Under the pieces are notes generated by a model that did not search any database, had not been told where the DNA came from, and saw only the letters and a program-made list of their open reading frames with translations. The translations under genes and the position numbers were made by a program. From contig DOHE01000256.1 in assembly GCA_003535395.1 (NCBI GenBank), positions 1 through 6,197 of the forward strand: a stretch of 6,197 nt of DNA. The letters are read 5' to 3'. Origin of the DNA: Clostridiales bacterium (GTDB lineage: Bacteria > Bacillota > Clostridia > UBA8921). Positions within the stretch are counted from its first letter, which is position 1. Each line of letters opens with the position of its first letter. This document shows positions 4,774 through 6,197 of the stretch, piece by piece.

Positions 4774-6197
4774 ATGCTGCGTCTGCTTAAGTCCATGGCC
4801 AGATCCATGTATGCGACGATTGCCCGGTTTCCTGTGACAGTTATGGTCAGCCTGACACTTGGGATCCTGCTGGTTTACGGAAATCATCACCGCAATCTGC
4901 CGGATTTGTATACCCGCATCAATATGACGCTGGGACTTGCCATTCCACTCACTGCGCTGGCGACACTGGCAGCGGGGAGATTCAGCCAGGCTTCCCGAAG
5001 GAAGCTTTTTCCATGGGTCCTGGTTGCCTTCCAGTTGGCAGCTGGACTGCTTCTTTTCGCATACTGGCTGTATATGACGCCAATCGGAGAGGATACCGGA
5101 GTTTACAGGAATCTTCGCGGATTCAAGCTTATGGGGCTTGTGAGCGTTGCAGCACTGGGATTTTTTGCAGCACAGCACTTTCCGCGGAGAAAAGGTTTCG
5201 TGATGCATGTCATCCGTATCCTGATTCGTATTCTGGTGACCGCCATCTTTACAGGTGTTTTGTGCGGCGGTTTGGATGCCATTATCTTTGCAGCGGATCA
5301 GTTGTTTGACCTCAATATAAGCAACAGGATCTACACGGATGTGGTATTTCTGGTCATAACAGTCTTCACTCCACTGTATTTCTTTGGCGGGGTACCTTTG
5401 TTGAGCGGAAAAGAAGATGCCGGGGAAGAAGATACCGGGAAAGCGGGAACAGAGGATTATCCAGGTTTTTTAAAGGTCTTGTTCCTGTATATCGTGCTGC
5501 CTTTGCTTTCTGTTTATATGATCATTGTGCTGCTTTACTGCCTGCGCGTCCTTTTGGCAGGGCAACCCTGGCCGGAAAACCGGCTGTTGACGCTGGCATT
5601 TCCTGTTGCGCCGATCCTGACGGCTTCCCTGTTCCTGATTGCACCACTGGCCCGGATATACCGGTGGCCACGGATCGCCATATCCGTGCTTCCCATCGCA
5701 GTTCTGCCGCTGTTTGCCATGATGTTTGCAGGTTTGGCGATCAGGACCCAGGCTTATGGAATGACGGAGCAGCGGTACTTTGTGTGGGTGATGGGTGGAT
5801 GGACGGCTCTGGTCATGATCGGTATGATCTATCAGCGTGTTAAAAAAACATCCGGGAACGGTTTTCAGGGCGTTTTGCTTCCTGTTACCCTGGCTGTTGC
5901 GGTTTTCTTCATGGTACTGGGGCCGGTCAACGCCTACCGGATTTCCCAAAACAGCCAAAACGAGCGGCTTAGCCGGTTGTTTGGATCCTATGGACTGCTT
6001 CGGGAAGGGGAGATCGACAGAGAGAAACTGGAGGCCCGTCCCGCCTTTTCAACGGAGGATCGAATGGAGATACAGGAAATACTGGAATACTTCCGGATGA
6101 AATATTCCCTCTCCCGGGTCAAGGTACTGAACTCATTTACGGAAAAAGACGAGATCTATGCCCTGCTGGGATTTGACAAACCCTATCCGAACATGCC
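4774..6197 (+). CDS. DUF4153-type polytopic membrane protein, 3' partial
   Basis: The frame from ATG 4774 stays open for 474 codons to the right edge, so the C terminus is missing. GGAGGGG (4761-4767) sits 6 bases upstream and one base separates the start from the previous TGA, so translation is probably coupled. The protein has roughly 10-11 hydrophobic segments, starting with FPVTVMVSLTLGILLVYG (19-36) and ending near 380. A polar loop rich in Glu, Asp and Gly lies at about 211-230. YGMTEQRYF (328-336) followed by another helix resembles the YGLTENRY-type motif I associate with DUF4153/DUF4173 proteins. The helix ending GPVNAYRIS and the following soluble segment (RLSRLFGSYGLLREGEID, then MEIQEILEYF) also fit. 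The family has no established reaction. Its pairing with an LTA synthase-like enzyme suggests a cell-envelope role, by inference. Confidence 0.75.
   Translation, partial: MLRLLKSMARSMYATIARFPVTVMVSLTLGILLVYGNHHRNLPDLYTRINMTLGLAIPLTALATLAAGRFSQASRRKLFPWVLVAFQLAAGLLLFAYWLYMTPIGEDTGVYRNLRGFKLMGLVSVAALGFFAAQHFPRRKGFVMHVIRILIRILVTAIFTGVLCGGLDAIIFAADQLFDLNISNRIYTDVVFLVITVFTPLYFFGGVPLLSGKEDAGEEDTGKAGTEDYPGFLKVLFLYIVLPLLSVYMIIVLLYCLRVLLAGQPWPENRLLTLAFPVAPILTASLFLIAPLARIYRWPRIAISVLPIAVLPLFAMMFAGLAIRTQAYGMTEQRYFVWVMGGWTALVMIGMIYQRVKKTSGNGFQGVLLPVTLAVAVFFMVLGPVNAYRISQNSQNERLSRLFGSYGLLREGEIDREKLEARPAFSTEDRMEIQEILEYFRMKYSLSRVKVLNSFTEKDEIYALLGFDKPYPNM

Noticed and set aside
4552..5208. Long minus-strand open frame across the junction of the two envelope genes
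   Set aside because: It is a shadow of two well-supported plus-strand genes. Its product is Cys-, His- and Pro-rich low-sense sequence, and no ribosome binding site or family match is seen.
5470..5958. Minus-strand open frame inside the DUF4153-type gene
   Set aside because: It is antisense to a continuous plus-strand membrane-protein frame, and its composition (very rich in Gln, His, Arg and Asn) is typical of a shadow frame.
5837..6100. Small plus-strand open frame near the right edge
   Set aside because: It is in a different frame from the continuous 4774-6197 gene and gives a Trp/Arg/Pro-rich product with no ribosome binding site.

Overview
The window looks like chromosomal DNA from a low-to-mid GC Gram-positive anaerobe, most likely a Clostridia member (Lachnospiraceae-like). 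The evidence is strong GGAGG-type ribosome binding sites, a Firmicute-style Flp/Tad pilus cluster, a five-helix lipoteichoic acid (LTA) synthase-like protein, and a large membrane protein of the DUF4153 type. The taxon is inferred from gene content and style, not from a marker gene. Every gene lies on the + strand.

Region 1 (1-2654) is the downstream part of a Tad (tight adherence / Flp pilus) operon. It opens with a type II secretion F-domain (TadB/TadC-like) inner-membrane platform protein cut by the left edge. After a 65-bp gap holding a perfect-loop hairpin comes a small Flp1-like pilin (start ATG 788), then two small TadE-like/pseudopilin-like membrane-anchored proteins overlapping by 38 bp, then a CpaB/RcpC-like SAF-domain protein with an apparent TTG start. 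The ATPase (TadA/CpaF), TadZ and prepilin peptidase genes expected for a full system are not in the window and presumably lie upstream or elsewhere.

Region 2 (2655-2918) is the only longer non-protein stretch. It holds a good sigma-A type promoter, a complete tRNA-Lys(UUU) with encoded CCA, and a strong intrinsic terminator.

Region 3 (2919-6197) is a second, cell-envelope transcription unit: an LTA synthase-family phosphoglycerol transferase followed, with one base between stop and start, by a polytopic DUF4153-type membrane protein that runs off the right edge. No room for a separate promoter is evident between the tRNA terminator and the LTA synthase-like gene, so this pair may depend on read-through from the tRNA promoter.

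The most useful leads are this tRNA-terminator-LTA synthase arrangement, the shared Asp (instead of Glu) at position +5 of two prepilin-like cleavage sites, the long CxxC-containing pilin leader, and the hairpin just upstream of the pilin ribosome binding site. I found no CRISPR array, insertion sequence, phage gene or defence system, and nothing that I would call a wholly new system.
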